NCBI RefSeq assembly: GCF_021602155.1
Contig: NZ_BQHY01000020.1
Location: 1 to 64,000 of the forward strand
DNA: 64,000 nucleotides
Origin: Pseudomonas parakoreensis
Lineage (GTDB): Bacteria > Pseudomonadota > Gammaproteobacteria > Pseudomonadales > Pseudomonadaceae
Direction: 5' to 3'
Shown: piece by piece, positions 16,253 through 25,713 of the stretch
Layout of the letters: each line of letters begins with the position of its first letter
How positions within the stretch are numbered: position 1 is the stretch's first letter
The notes under the pieces: generated by a model
What the model was told of the DNA's origin: nothing
What the model saw: only the letters and a program-made list of their open reading frames with translations
Database searches by the model: none
Program-made: the position numbers and the translations under genes

Positions 16253-18181
16253 TCATTGATCGTCGAAATACCGCTCATGCCAATCCACCAGCGGCTGCGG
16301 CGAATTGAGTTTCTGCCCGTAGATCACCGAGTACGACAGCACGTTCTGCACGTACTGGCGGGTTTCGTCGAACGGGATGCTTTCGACCCACACATCGAAG
16401 CTCAGGTGATCGGCGCCGCGCAGCCACTGGCGCACGCGGCCGGGACCGGCGTTGTAGGCGGCGGAGGCCAGGACGCGGTTGCCGTTAAACTGGCTGTGCA
16501 CCTGGCTCAGGTAAGCGGCGCCGAGCTGGATGTTCTTGTCCGGATCGAGCACTTGCTGCGGCGAGGCCAGCGGGATGCTGAACTTGCGCGCGGTTTCCTT
16601 GGCGGTGCCGGGCATCAATTGCATCAGGCCGCTGGCGCCGACGCCGGAGCGGGCGTCATCCATGAACGCGCTTTCCTGGCGGGTGATGGCGAACACCCAG
16701 CTCGAATGCAGGCCGCGCGTCTTGGCTTCACGCACCAAGGTGTCGCGGTGGGCCATCGGGAAGCGGATATCCAGGTCGTCCCAGTATTGCGCCTGACTGA
16801 TGGTGCGAATGGCCGGGAAGTACCATTTCAGGTCGTAAGCCAGTCTGGCCTGGGCGACCATTTCGTCACGATTGAAATGGCGGCTGACGTGATACCACTC
16901 GCGGCGCCCGTCGACGATCTGCCCGCGCGCATGGAATTCCAGAGCGCGACGCACACCGGGGGTGTTACGCACTTTGTTGATGGTGGCCTGGCTGAGTACC
17001 AGCGGCTTGTTCATCAGCGAGTAAGGCAGTTGCGAGCGGTCGGCGGCGAGGAAGCCGTAGAAGTCGCGTTCTTTCGCCAGATTCTTGTACAGGGTCTGCG
17101 CTTCCGGGTTCTGCGGTTGTGCCAGTTCCAGGCTGCGGGCCTGCCAGTAACGCCAGCGGTTGGTGGTCGCCAGATCCTGCGGCAGCCGACGGGTCAACTG
17201 ATACGCATCGTCCCAGCGTGCCAGACGCAACAGCAGGCGCAGGCGCCATTCGGACACGGTGTTGTCACGCAGCTCCGGATCGTATTTGGTCATCACGTCC
17301 AGCGCGCGGCTGTCGAAACGCCGAGCCAGGGTCAGGCCGATTTCCCGGGCAATCGCGACTTTTTCGTCACGGGAAAAATGCATGCTGCTGGCGTATCCGT
17401 CGAGCAGGGCCATGGCCTTGTCCGGGTCCTGACGGGCGAGGCGGCGCAGGCCGAGGCTGACCACATCGGACATCGGCTCGTCAGCGGGAGTGAAGCGCGA
17501 CGGCTGATTGAGCAGTTCGGGTTTCTGCGCCACATCCACCAGCAGCCGACCGCGTGGGGCGAGGGTGGTGAGGCCGTTGACCAGGCTGTTAGCCAGTGGA
17601 TAGTTGCGCGCCTGGGCGGCAAGTTTGGTGCGCTCCCAGCGTTTCTGCTCGGTCAACTGGCCATCGGCCGCCCAGATCCCGAACAACCCATCACAGGCGG
17701 CCGGTTGCGATTTGCCGGTCAGCCACAGTTTGTCGGCGTTGGCATAGCCCTCGGCCTTGTGGCCGCTGCTGATCTGGTACTGCGCATTGAGGCAGTCCAG
17801 TTCGGTGAAGTTGAGTTTCGGGTCGTAATACTTGACGAAAGTTGCCCAGTCACCACGGTCGGCGAGCCAGCGCAACCAGCGCAGTTTCATCCAGTTGGCC
17901 TGTGGCAGGTCGCCGTGCTCGGCGAGGAATTTCTCGATTTCCTCGTTACTGGCGGTTTTCAGACGCGCGGTCAGTTCGTCGTAAGCCAGGTACGGTTCCA
18001 GCGGGTAATCGGCCAAGGCCTGGCTGTAACGAAAGTACGGGCCGGTATCGCCCTTGGCCAGTGCGCGCTTGGCTTCATCGTAATACTGGCGTTGGGTCGA
18101 CAGGTCCACCGCCTGGGCGGATTGAGCGGCAGCGGCGGTAAGTAGCAAACAGGACAAGACACTGAAAAGGCGACTGCGCAT
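16253..18181 (-). CDS. slt: Soluble lytic murein transglycosylase (Slt70-like)
   Basis: 642 residues, like Slt70. Cleaves the MurNAc-GlcNAc bond of peptidoglycan to give 1,6-anhydromuropeptides in the periplasm. Signal peptide MRSRLFSVLSCLLL...AQA, cleaved after about residue 24; a long alpha-superhelical U/L-domain region; and a C-terminal goose-lysozyme-like domain with catalytic Glu in ARQESAF (about residue 500) and the GLMQLMPGTA block. The reading frame is open further upstream, but those residues lack a signal sequence and the ATG at 18205 has no ribosome-binding site, so the start is placed at 18181. Its products feed the recycling pathway in which nagZ (31636) acts. Confidence 0.94.
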   Translation of the reverse strand: MRSRLFSVLSCLLLTAAAAQSAQAVDLSTQRQYYDEAKRALAKGDTGPYFRYSQALADYPLEPYLAYDELTARLKTASNEEIEKFLAEHGDLPQANWMKLRWLRWLADRGDWATFVKYYDPKLNFTELDCLNAQYQISSGHKAEGYANADKLWLTGKSQPAACDGLFGIWAADGQLTEQKRWERTKLAAQARNYPLANSLVNGLTTLAPRGRLLVDVAQKPELLNQPSRFTPADEPMSDVVSLGLRRLARQDPDKAMALLDGYASSMHFSRDEKVAIAREIGLTLARRFDSRALDVMTKYDPELRDNTVSEWRLRLLLRLARWDDAYQLTRRLPQDLATTNRWRYWQARSLELAQPQNPEAQTLYKNLAKERDFYGFLAADRSQLPYSLMNKPLVLSQATINKVRNTPGVRRALEFHARGQIVDGRREWYHVSRHFNRDEMVAQARLAYDLKWYFPAIRTISQAQYWDDLDIRFPMAHRDTLVREAKTRGLHSSWVFAITRQESAFMDDARSGVGASGLMQLMPGTAKETARKFSIPLASPQQVLDPDKNIQLGAAYLSQVHSQFNGNRVLASAAYNAGPGRVRQWLRGADHLSFDVWVESIPFDETRQYVQNVLSYSVIYGQKLNSPQPLVDWHERYFDDQ

Positions 18182-18395
18182 GAGACATCCGGGCAGAGAA
18201 ATCATGACAAGTACCGGCCGCGGCCAGCACTGAATTGTCTGTAGCTTAGCCTTTTGCCAGCAACGGGCGAAAGCTTTGCGGGTCTTGCAGCACAAGTTCG
18301 CAACAAATGTTGTGCAGAGTGCTTCAGCAGACAAATTGCCGGCCTGTTGAGGTCCTGATTCAGGTAGAATGCGCGCCCGGTTTTTGGAGAAGCTC

Positions 18396-20318
18396 ATGAC
18401 CCTGCTCAAATTCAGCGATGTGTCCCTTGCATTCGGCGCGATGCCGTTGTTGGACAAGGTGTCCTGGCAGATCGCCCGTGGTGAGCGGGTGTGCATCATC
18501 GGCCGCAACGGCACTGGCAAATCCAGCATGATGAAACTGGTCAAGGGCGACCAGAAACCTGATGACGGCTCGGTGTGGCGTGCCCCCGGTCTGAAAATCG
18601 GTGAATTGCCGCAAGAATTGCCGGTGGCCGACGGGCGGACCGTATTCGACGTGGTTGCCGAGGGTCTGGACGGTGTTGGCGCCTTGCTCGCCGAATACCA
18701 TCACTTGAGCCAGAACATCGTCACCGACGCCGATCTGGACAAGCTGATGCACGTTCAGCACGACCTCGAAGCCCGTGACGGCTGGCGTTTGCAGACGCTG
18801 GTCGACAGTACCCTGAGTCGCCTGCAACTGCCGGCCGACAAGACTCTTGCCGAGTTGTCCGGCGGCTGGCGTCGCCGCGTGCTGCTGGCGCAGGCGCTGG
18901 TATCCGAACCGGATCTGCTGCTGCTCGACGAACCGACCAACCACCTGGACATCGGTGCGATTGCCTGGCTCGAAGAAGCCCTGAAGGATTTCCAGGGCGC
19001 CGTCCTGTTCATCACGCACGACCGTTCCTTCCTGCAAAACCTCGCCACGCGCATCCTCGAACTGGATCGCGGCGGTCTGATCGACTGGAACGGCGACTAC
19101 GCCAGCTTCCTCGTGCATAAAGAAGCCGCGCTGGCTGCTGAAGAAACCGCCAACGCGCTGTTCGACAAGCGTCTGGCTCAGGAAGAAGTGTGGATCCGTC
19201 AGGGCATCAAGGCCCGTCGCACCCGTAACGAAGGCCGTGTGCGTGCCCTGAAAGCCCTGCGCGTTGAGCGCAGCGAACGTCGTGAACGTACCGGCAAAGC
19301 GAATATTCAGCTGGAAACGGCAGAGAAGTCCGGCAAGCAAGTGATGGTCCTGGACAACGTCAGCTTCCATCACCCGGACGGTCCGTACCTGATCAAGGAC
19401 TTCTCGATGGTCCTGCAGCGTGGCGACCGTATCGGTCTGCTCGGCGCCAACGGTACCGGCAAGACCACTCTGCTCAAGCTGATGCTCAACGGCCTGCAAC
19501 CGACCAGCGGCAAAGTGGAAGAGGGCACCCGGATCGATGTGGCCTACTTCGATCAGTTGCGTCATCAGCTCGATCTGGAAAAGACCGTGATCGACAACGT
19601 CGCCGAAGGTCGCGACTTCATCGAAATCGATGGCCAGAGCCGCCACGTCCTGAGCTACCTCGGTGACTTCCTGTTCAGCCCGCAGCGTGCGCGCACGCCG
19701 GTGAAGGCGCTGTCCGGTGGCGAGCGTGCACGTCTGTTGCTGGCCAAACTGTTCAGCAAACCGGCGAACCTGCTGGTACTTGATGAACCGACCAACGACC
19801 TCGACGTCGAGACTCTCGAACTGCTCGAAGAAGTGCTGCTGACGTTCAACGGCACGGTGCTGATGGTCAGTCACGACCGGGCATTCCTCGACAACGTGGT
19901 CACCAGCACTCTGGTCTTCGAAGGTGAAGGCAAAGTCCGTGAATACGTCGGCGGTTATCAGGACTGGATCCGTCAGGGCGGTTCGCCGCGCCTGTTGGGT
20001 GTGACCGAGAGCAAGTCGGGCAAGGCTGACCTGAACTCGGCGGTGGTCACTGCTGAACCGGCCCCGGTTGCCGCGCCTGTCGCTGCGGCCCCGGCTGCGA
20101 AGAAGAAACTGAGCTACAAGCTTCAGCGCGAGCTGGAAGCGCTGCCGGGCGACATCGACAACAAAGAGCAGCAGATTGCTGCGGTCGAGGCTGAAATGGC
20201 TGAAGCCGGCTTCTACCAGCGTCCGCCGGCCGAAACGGCCAAGGTGATTGCCTCACTTGAGCAGTTGCAGGCTGAGCTGGATGCACTGGTGGAGCGTTGG
20301 GCGGAGCTGGATGCCTGA
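18396..20318 (+). CDS. uup: ABC-F ATPase Uup
   Basis: 640 residues with two ABC ATPase domains and no membrane segments. Walker A motifs are GRNGTGKSS (about 36) and GANGTGKTT (about 352); signatures are LSGGWRRR and LSGGERAR; each Walker B ends in LDEPTN. A charged ABC-F linker separates the two domains. The C-terminus has an Ala/Pro-rich hinge and a coiled-coil (about 575-640) typical of Uup, which binds DNA and affects transposon excision and ribosome-associated processes. The start at 18396 follows GGAG by 7 bases; an ATG 27 nt upstream in frame has no ribosome-binding site. Divergent from slt. Confidence 0.94.
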   Translation: MTLLKFSDVSLAFGAMPLLDKVSWQIARGERVCIIGRNGTGKSSMMKLVKGDQKPDDGSVWRAPGLKIGELPQELPVADGRTVFDVVAEGLDGVGALLAEYHHLSQNIVTDADLDKLMHVQHDLEARDGWRLQTLVDSTLSRLQLPADKTLAELSGGWRRRVLLAQALVSEPDLLLLDEPTNHLDIGAIAWLEEALKDFQGAVLFITHDRSFLQNLATRILELDRGGLIDWNGDYASFLVHKEAALAAEETANALFDKRLAQEEVWIRQGIKARRTRNEGRVRALKALRVERSERRERTGKANIQLETAEKSGKQVMVLDNVSFHHPDGPYLIKDFSMVLQRGDRIGLLGANGTGKTTLLKLMLNGLQPTSGKVEEGTRIDVAYFDQLRHQLDLEKTVIDNVAEGRDFIEIDGQSRHVLSYLGDFLFSPQRARTPVKALSGGERARLLLAKLFSKPANLLVLDEPTNDLDVETLELLEEVLLTFNGTVLMVSHDRAFLDNVVTSTLVFEGEGKVREYVGGYQDWIRQGGSPRLLGVTESKSGKADLNSAVVTAEPAPVAAPVAAAPAAKKKLSYKLQRELEALPGDIDNKEQQIAAVEAEMAEAGFYQRPPAETAKVIASLEQLQAELDALVERWAELDA

Positions 20319-20333
20319 TTGTTTCCAGGCATG

Positions 20334-20371
20334 AAAAAGCCCGGCGTCCAGTGATGGACGCCGGGCTTTTT
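20334..20371. terminator. Bidirectional Rho-independent terminator
   Basis: AAAAAGCCCGGCGTCC and GGACGCCGGGCTTTTT form a perfect long stem between the convergent uup and universal stress genes. Confidence 0.93.
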
Positions 20372-20393
20372 AGCTTTTCACAAGGGCCTGGGA

Positions 20394-20831
20394 TCAGCGT
20401 TTGACCAGGTGCACCGCCAGCACATCACAAGGTGCACCGTGCAAAACATCGTTGGCGGTTGAACCCAATAGTAGTGCCAGACCATGTCGGCCATGGCTGC
20501 CGACCACGATCAGGTCGCATTCCTGATCCTTGGCGAAGTGGTGGATTTCCTGGCGTGGCTGGCCGTAGGTCAGGTGGCAGTTTGAGCCTTCCAGTTCGGT
20601 GTATTTGTGCTTCAGGCGCTCCAGGCGTTCCTTGGCTTGATCGAACTGTTGTTGTTGCAGTTGTGACAGATCCATCGGTACGTCACCCCCAAAGGCCATG
20701 GCCATCGGTTCGACGATATGCACCAGCGACAGCTTGGCGCCATTGCTCACCGACAGCTCTCGGGCGCGGTGGATCACAGGGTCGCACTCTTCGGTCAGAT
20801 CTACGGCGACCAGGATATGGTGGTAGGGCAT
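20394..20831 (-). CDS. Universal stress protein, UspA family
   Basis: 145 residues, one Usp domain. The N-terminus YHHILVAVDLTEE and the C-terminal VGSHGRHG-LLGSTAND motif (nucleotide-binding G-2x-G-9x-G(S/T) type) are present, so it may bind ATP. Usp proteins are induced in stationary phase and by stress; mechanism is mostly unknown. The start is placed at 20831 because AGGAG lies about 7 bases upstream and the protein begins MPYHHILVA, the standard Usp beginning. The equivalent gene lies at this position in P. aeruginosa, from memory. Confidence 0.92.
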   Translation of the reverse strand: MPYHHILVAVDLTEECDPVIHRARELSVSNGAKLSLVHIVEPMAMAFGGDVPMDLSQLQQQQFDQAKERLERLKHKYTELEGSNCHLTYGQPRQEIHHFAKDQECDLIVVGSHGRHGLALLLGSTANDVLHGAPCDVLAVHLVKR

Positions 20832-20934
20832 GAGGTGCTCCTCGTGAGGGATCAATATTGTTAAGTATGGCTGGTTTCAAGCGCATTGGTTCCAAAGTGA
20901 CGCAATGGGCTCATGACAAAACGGGAGTAGAGAT

Positions 20935-21372
20935 ATGACGGTCTGGCTGGTGGTGTCAATCCTGCTGGTGGTGTTGAGCCCCCTGGCGTGGTTGCGTCCG
21001 TCCCGTGCACAGAGTGGCCGGATAGCCTTGCGCACGGAGGCCCGGCGCATCGGGCTGGCCATGCAGCTGGCGCCCCAGGAGTGGCCGCACTGGCTGAGCC
21101 AGGAGCCGCCAAACCCGTGCGCGCAATACCATCGGCCACGGCGCGGCAAGCAGCCGGCTTGCTGGACGTATTGGCAGAAAACCCCGGGCGTGTGGGTCAA
21201 TCAGTGGCAGGAAGTCTGTGAAGATTCGCTCCTGTTGAATCATTTCGAAAAATTGCCGGGTAACGTTTTCAAGGTCGAAGCTGACAAGCAGATGATCGCG
21301 CTCTATTGGGGCGAGAAGGGTGACGCTTCGGTTCTGCTGGAAATTGATGCCACGCTGAAAGCACTGGCATGA
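20935..21372 (+). CDS. Conserved hypothetical protein with N-terminal membrane anchor
   Basis: 145 residues. The first ~20 residues (MTVWLVVSILLVVLSPLAWL) form one transmembrane segment, followed by a basic stretch and a soluble domain with conserved-looking Trp residues (EWPHWL, CWTYWQ, GVWVNQWQEVCED). I recognise no family. A GGGAG site precedes the ATG. It lies between the universal stress gene and fadB, as in other Pseudomonas genomes to my memory; no functional inference can be made. Confidence 0.72.
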   Translation: MTVWLVVSILLVVLSPLAWLRPSRAQSGRIALRTEARRIGLAMQLAPQEWPHWLSQEPPNPCAQYHRPRRGKQPACWTYWQKTPGVWVNQWQEVCEDSLLLNHFEKLPGNVFKVEADKQMIALYWGEKGDASVLLEIDATLKALA

Positions 21373-21424
21373 CTCACGGACGTTTCGCGCTGCAACGGTG
21401 CGAAACGTCTGGCAGACGAGCAAT

Positions 21425-21450
21425 AAAAAGCCCGACATGATTCATCGGGC
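21425..21450 (-). terminator. Leftward-facing terminator-like hairpin with no annotated gene
   Basis: Read leftwards, GCCCGA-9 nt-TCGGGC is followed by TTTTT. The nearest leftward gene start to its right is tens of kilobases away, so it would end an unannotated leftward transcript from the fadB upstream region. Confidence 0.45.
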
Positions 21451-21614
21451 GGGGTGGCCAGGCAGGCCGGAAATTCTTTTTGATGTTGATTCGGCGTGTT
21501 CCGGTCAACACACGTGCGCTTGTTTTCCTTCGTGGTCCAGCGAGCGTAGCCTGTTAAACAAGGCTTGCAGCGAATTAGGGCGACATTTCTAACTATTAAT
21601 CTTATGAATACCCT

Positions 21615-21630
21615 CACATGCAAGCATGTG
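21615..21630. promoter_or_regulatory. Perfect 16-bp palindrome upstream of fadB (candidate operator)
   Basis: CACATGC-AA-GCATGTG, seven-base arms with a two-base centre, about 280 bp before the fadB start. The regulator is not known to me. Confidence 0.4.
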
Positions 21631-21733
21631 TCGGCGGCTGCGTCTTACAGAAATGACCGCAAAGTCGCATTTCAACCCGTATTTAGGGCGATTGACAATT
21701 GTCGGAAATTCCGTGAAGGTGGCGTACCCAAAT

Positions 21734-21760
21734 CAAACGGGCGTATGAATTGAGCGTTTG
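21734..21760. promoter_or_regulatory. CAAACG...CGTTTG inverted half-sites (possible PsrA-related operator of fadBA)
   Basis: The half-sites match those of the PsrA operator (CAAAC-N4-GTTTG), but the spacer is much longer (17 bases between CAAAC and GTTTG). PsrA is known to repress fadBA in P. aeruginosa, and a -10-like TATGAAT lies between the half-sites, so a role in regulation is plausible but unproven. Confidence 0.4.
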
Positions 21761-21910
21761 TCTTACAGACTGCTCCTACAGAATCCCGACTATCGCGTTG
21801 GCGGGTGTGCCGGGTGGATTGGCGTCAGCATCGACGAAAAAGCGTCCTGCCGAGCCATTTACCTGCGTCCGACGTGTACTGTTCAGCTTCCATATCGTGG
21901 AGATCAGTTG

Positions 21911-24058
21911 ATGATTTACGAAGGTAAAGCCATCACGGTTAAAGCTCTTGAAAGTGGCATCGTCGAATTGAAATTCGACCTCAAGGGTGAGTCCGTCAAC
22001 AAGTTCAACCGTCTTACCCTGAACGAACTGCGTCAGGCCGTGGACACCATCAAGGCAGATGCTTCGATCAAGGGCGTGATCGTCAGCAGTGGCAAGGACG
22101 TGTTCATCGTCGGCGCCGACATCACCGAATTTGTCGACAACTTCAAGCTGCCGGATGCCGAGCTGGTTGCTGGCAATCTCGAAGCCAACAAGATCTTCAG
22201 CGATTTCGAAGACCTCAACGTTCCGACCGTGGCCGCGATCAACGGCATCGCCCTGGGTGGCGGTCTGGAAATGTGCCTGGCGGCGGATTACCGCGTCATG
22301 TCGACCAAGGCCAAGATCGGTCTGCCGGAAGTCAAACTGGGCATCTACCCAGGCTTCGGCGGTACCGTGCGTCTGCCGCGCCTGATCGGCGTCGATAACG
22401 CCATCGAGTGGATTGCCGCCGGCAAGGAAAACCGTCCTGAAGACGCGCTGAAAGTCAGCGCCGTCGATGCTGTGGTGGCTCCAGAGAAGCTGCAGGAAGC
22501 TGCCCTTGAACTGATCAAGCGCGCAATCTCCGGCGAGTTCGATTACAAGGCCAAGCGTCAGCCAAAACTTGAAAAACTCAAGTTGAACGCCATTGAACAA
22601 ATGATGGCCTTCGAAACCGCCAAAGGTTTCGTGGCAGGTCAAGCCGGCCCGAACTACCCGGCGCCGGTCGAAGCGATCAAGACCATCCAGAAAGCCGCGA
22701 ACTTCGGTCGTGACAAGGCGCTGGAAGTCGAAGCTGCAGGTTTCGTCAAGCTGGCCAAGACCTCTGCCGCGCAGAGTCTGATTGGCCTGTTCCTGAACGA
22801 TCAGGAACTGAAGAAAAAGGCCAAGGCCTACGACGAAATCGCCAAGGACGTGAAGCAGGCAGCCGTACTGGGCGCCGGCATCATGGGGGGCGGTATCGCC
22901 TATCAGTCAGCCTCCAAAGGCACGCCGATCCTGATGAAAGACATCAACGAGCACGGTATCGAGCAGGGTCTGGCCGAAGCCGCCAAGCTGCTGGTGGGCC
23001 GCGTTGACAAAGGCCGCATGACCGCTGCGAAAATGGCTGAAGTGCTCAACGGCATTCGTCCGACCCTGTCCTACGGCGACTTCGGTCACGTCGACCTGGT
23101 TGTTGAAGCCGTGGTCGAGAACCCGAAGGTCAAGCAAGCGGTGCTGGCTGAAGTCGAAGACAAGGTCAAAGAGGACACCATCCTCGCGTCCAACACCTCG
23201 ACCATTTCCATCAGCCTGCTGGCCAAGGCCCTCAAGCGTCCGGAAAACTTCGTCGGCATGCACTTCTTCAACCCGGTGCACATGATGCCGCTGGTGGAAG
23301 TGATCCGTGGCGAGAAGTCCAGCGAGCTGGCGATTGCCACCACCGTTGCCTACGCCAAGAAAATGGGCAAGAACCCGATCGTCGTCAACGACTGCCCGGG
23401 CTTCCTGGTCAACCGCGTCCTGTTCCCGTATTTCGGCGGTTTCGCCAAGCTGGTCAGCGCCGGTGTGGATTTCGTGCGCATTGACAAGATCATGGAAAAA
23501 TTCGGTTGGCCGATGGGCCCGGCGTACCTGATGGACGTGGTCGGCATCGACACCGGTCACCACGGTCGTGACGTGATGGCTGAAGGCTTCCCGGATCGCA
23601 TGAAGGATGACCGTCGCTCGGCAGTCGACGTGCTTTACGAAGCCAAACGTCTGGGCCAGAAGAATGGCAAGGGCTTCTACGCCTATGAGACCGACAAGAA
23701 GGGCAAGCAGAAAAAGGTGGCCGATCCGTCGGTGCTGGAAGTGCTCAAGCCGATCGTTTACGAGCAGCGCGAAGTCACTGACGAAGACATCATCAACTGG
23801 ATGATGATTCCGCTGTGCCTAGAAACCGTGCGTTGCCTGGAAGACGGCATCGTTGAAACTGCCGCCGAAGCCGACATGGGTCTGGTTTACGGTATCGGTT
23901 TCCCTCCATTCCGTGGCGGTGCGCTGCGCTACATCGATTCGATCGGTGTTGCCGAGTTCGTTGCCCTGGCTGACCAGTACGCTGATTTGGGCGCGCTGTA
24001 CCACCCGACCGCGAAGCTGCGCGAAATGGCCAAGAACGGCCAGAGCTTCTTCGGTTAA
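21911..24058 (+). CDS. fadB: Fatty acid oxidation complex alpha subunit FadB
   Basis: 715 residues, the usual FadB length. The N-terminal enoyl-CoA hydratase/isomerase domain (about 1-190) has the [19 protein letters not shown] and [16 protein letters not shown] blocks with the two catalytic Glu. The C-terminal 3-hydroxyacyl-CoA dehydrogenase (about 310-715) has NAD-binding [11 protein letters not shown] and catalytic His in [14 protein letters not shown]. Start at ATG 21911 ([10 protein letters not shown]), about nine bases after GGAG. It forms the alpha2beta2 beta-oxidation complex with FadA, 29 bp downstream in the same operon. The long upstream region suggests regulated expression. Confidence 0.97.
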   Translation: MIYEGKAITVKALESGIVELKFDLKGESVNKFNRLTLNELRQAVDTIKADASIKGVIVSSGKDVFIVGADITEFVDNFKLPDAELVAGNLEANKIFSDFEDLNVPTVAAINGIALGGGLEMCLAADYRVMSTKAKIGLPEVKLGIYPGFGGTVRLPRLIGVDNAIEWIAAGKENRPEDALKVSAVDAVVAPEKLQEAALELIKRAISGEFDYKAKRQPKLEKLKLNAIEQMMAFETAKGFVAGQAGPNYPAPVEAIKTIQKAANFGRDKALEVEAAGFVKLAKTSAAQSLIGLFLNDQELKKKAKAYDEIAKDVKQAAVLGAGIMGGGIAYQSASKGTPILMKDINEHGIEQGLAEAAKLLVGRVDKGRMTAAKMAEVLNGIRPTLSYGDFGHVDLVVEAVVENPKVKQAVLAEVEDKVKEDTILASNTSTISISLLAKALKRPENFVGMHFFNPVHMMPLVEVIRGEKSSELAIATTVAYAKKMGKNPIVVNDCPGFLVNRVLFPYFGGFAKLVSAGVDFVRIDKIMEKFGWPMGPAYLMDVVGIDTGHHGRDVMAEGFPDRMKDDRRSAVDVLYEAKRLGQKNGKGFYAYETDKKGKQKKVADPSVLEVLKPIVYEQREVTDEDIINWMMIPLCLETVRCLEDGIVETAAEADMGLVYGIGFPPFRGGALRYIDSIGVAEFVALADQYADLGALYHPTAKLREMAKNGQSFFG

Positions 24059-24072
24059 GCGCCCCCAACTAG

Positions 24073-25263
<1,191 letters not shown>

Positions 25264-25281
25264 GCGTCTCGTCGATGGAAG

Positions 25282-25305
25282 CCGGGGCCAAGTGCCCCGG
25301 TTTTT
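25282..25305 (+). terminator. Rho-independent terminator of fadBA
   Basis: CCGGGGC-CAAGT-GCCCCGG stem followed by TTTTT, 19 bp after the fadA stop. Confidence 0.9.
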
Positions 25306-25362
25306 GTTTTTGTGGATTTATTTTTGTATTTATTTTGAAAAAATTTGAGTGAGGGCCGAAGC

Positions 25363-25599
25363 ATGCCGATACAACCTGGGCTCTACCAACATTACAAAGG
25401 TCCGCAGTACCGCGTATTCAGTGTGGCGCGGCATTCCGAGACCGAGGAAGAAGTGGTCTTTTACCAAGCCCTGTATGGCGATTACGGCTTCTGGGTACGC
25501 CCTTTGAGCATGTTCGTCGAGTCGGTCGAGGTTGACGGCGAGCAGGTGCCACGCTTTGCTTTGGTGCAAGCCGAACCGAGCCTTTTTTCCAAGCCATGA
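25363..25599 (+). CDS. DUF1653 domain protein
   Basis: 78 residues forming a single DUF1653 domain: GLYQHYKGPQYRVFSVARHSE, then VVFYQALYGDYGFWVRP and a final acidic/aromatic stretch, which matches the small all-beta DUF1653 family of unknown function. The start is set at ATG 25363 (MPIQPGLYQHYKG); an in-frame ATG 18 nt upstream lacks a better ribosome-binding site. It lies between fadA and topA. Confidence 0.88.
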   Translation: MPIQPGLYQHYKGPQYRVFSVARHSETEEEVVFYQALYGDYGFWVRPLSMFVESVEVDGEQVPRFALVQAEPSLFSKP

Positions 25600-25713
25600 G
25601 GCGAGTGCGCACAGAACCCTGTGCTTGACCTCACCTTGTAGCCACTATATATAGCGGTGCCGCGTCAGGCGCCAACCGCCTTTCACTTCTAGAATTCAGG
25701 AATTTTCTGATCC

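Larger units (their letters stand above)
21373..21910. other. 538-bp region upstream of fadBA: promoter, palindromes, no protein gene
   Basis: No convincing coding sequence. An in-frame extension upstream of the fadB start (from 21758) has an unlikely N-terminus and is rejected. The region holds a leftward-facing terminator-like hairpin (21425-21450), the palindrome CACATGC-AA-GCATGTG (21615-21630), an inverted pair CAAACG...CGTTTG (21734-21760) and a -35-like TTGACA near 21690. The length and these sites suggest regulated transcription of fadBA and possibly a small RNA. Confidence 0.6.

Noticed and set aside
16217-18145. 642-codon open frame antisense to slt
   Set aside because: Shadow; it begins in the terminator and lacks any signal or domain.
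20831-20870. Anr/FNR box upstream of the universal stress gene
   Set aside because: ATCAATATTGTTAA has one half-site but not the TTGAT-N4-ATCAA pair.
21553-21568. TAAACAAGGCTTGC as a PsrA box
   Set aside because: Two mismatches in the half-sites compared with the perfect pair at 30728-30754.
21758-21910. 51-codon upstream extension of fadB
   Set aside because: Residues are unlike FadB; the conserved start [10 protein letters not shown] at 21911 has a proper ribosome-binding site.
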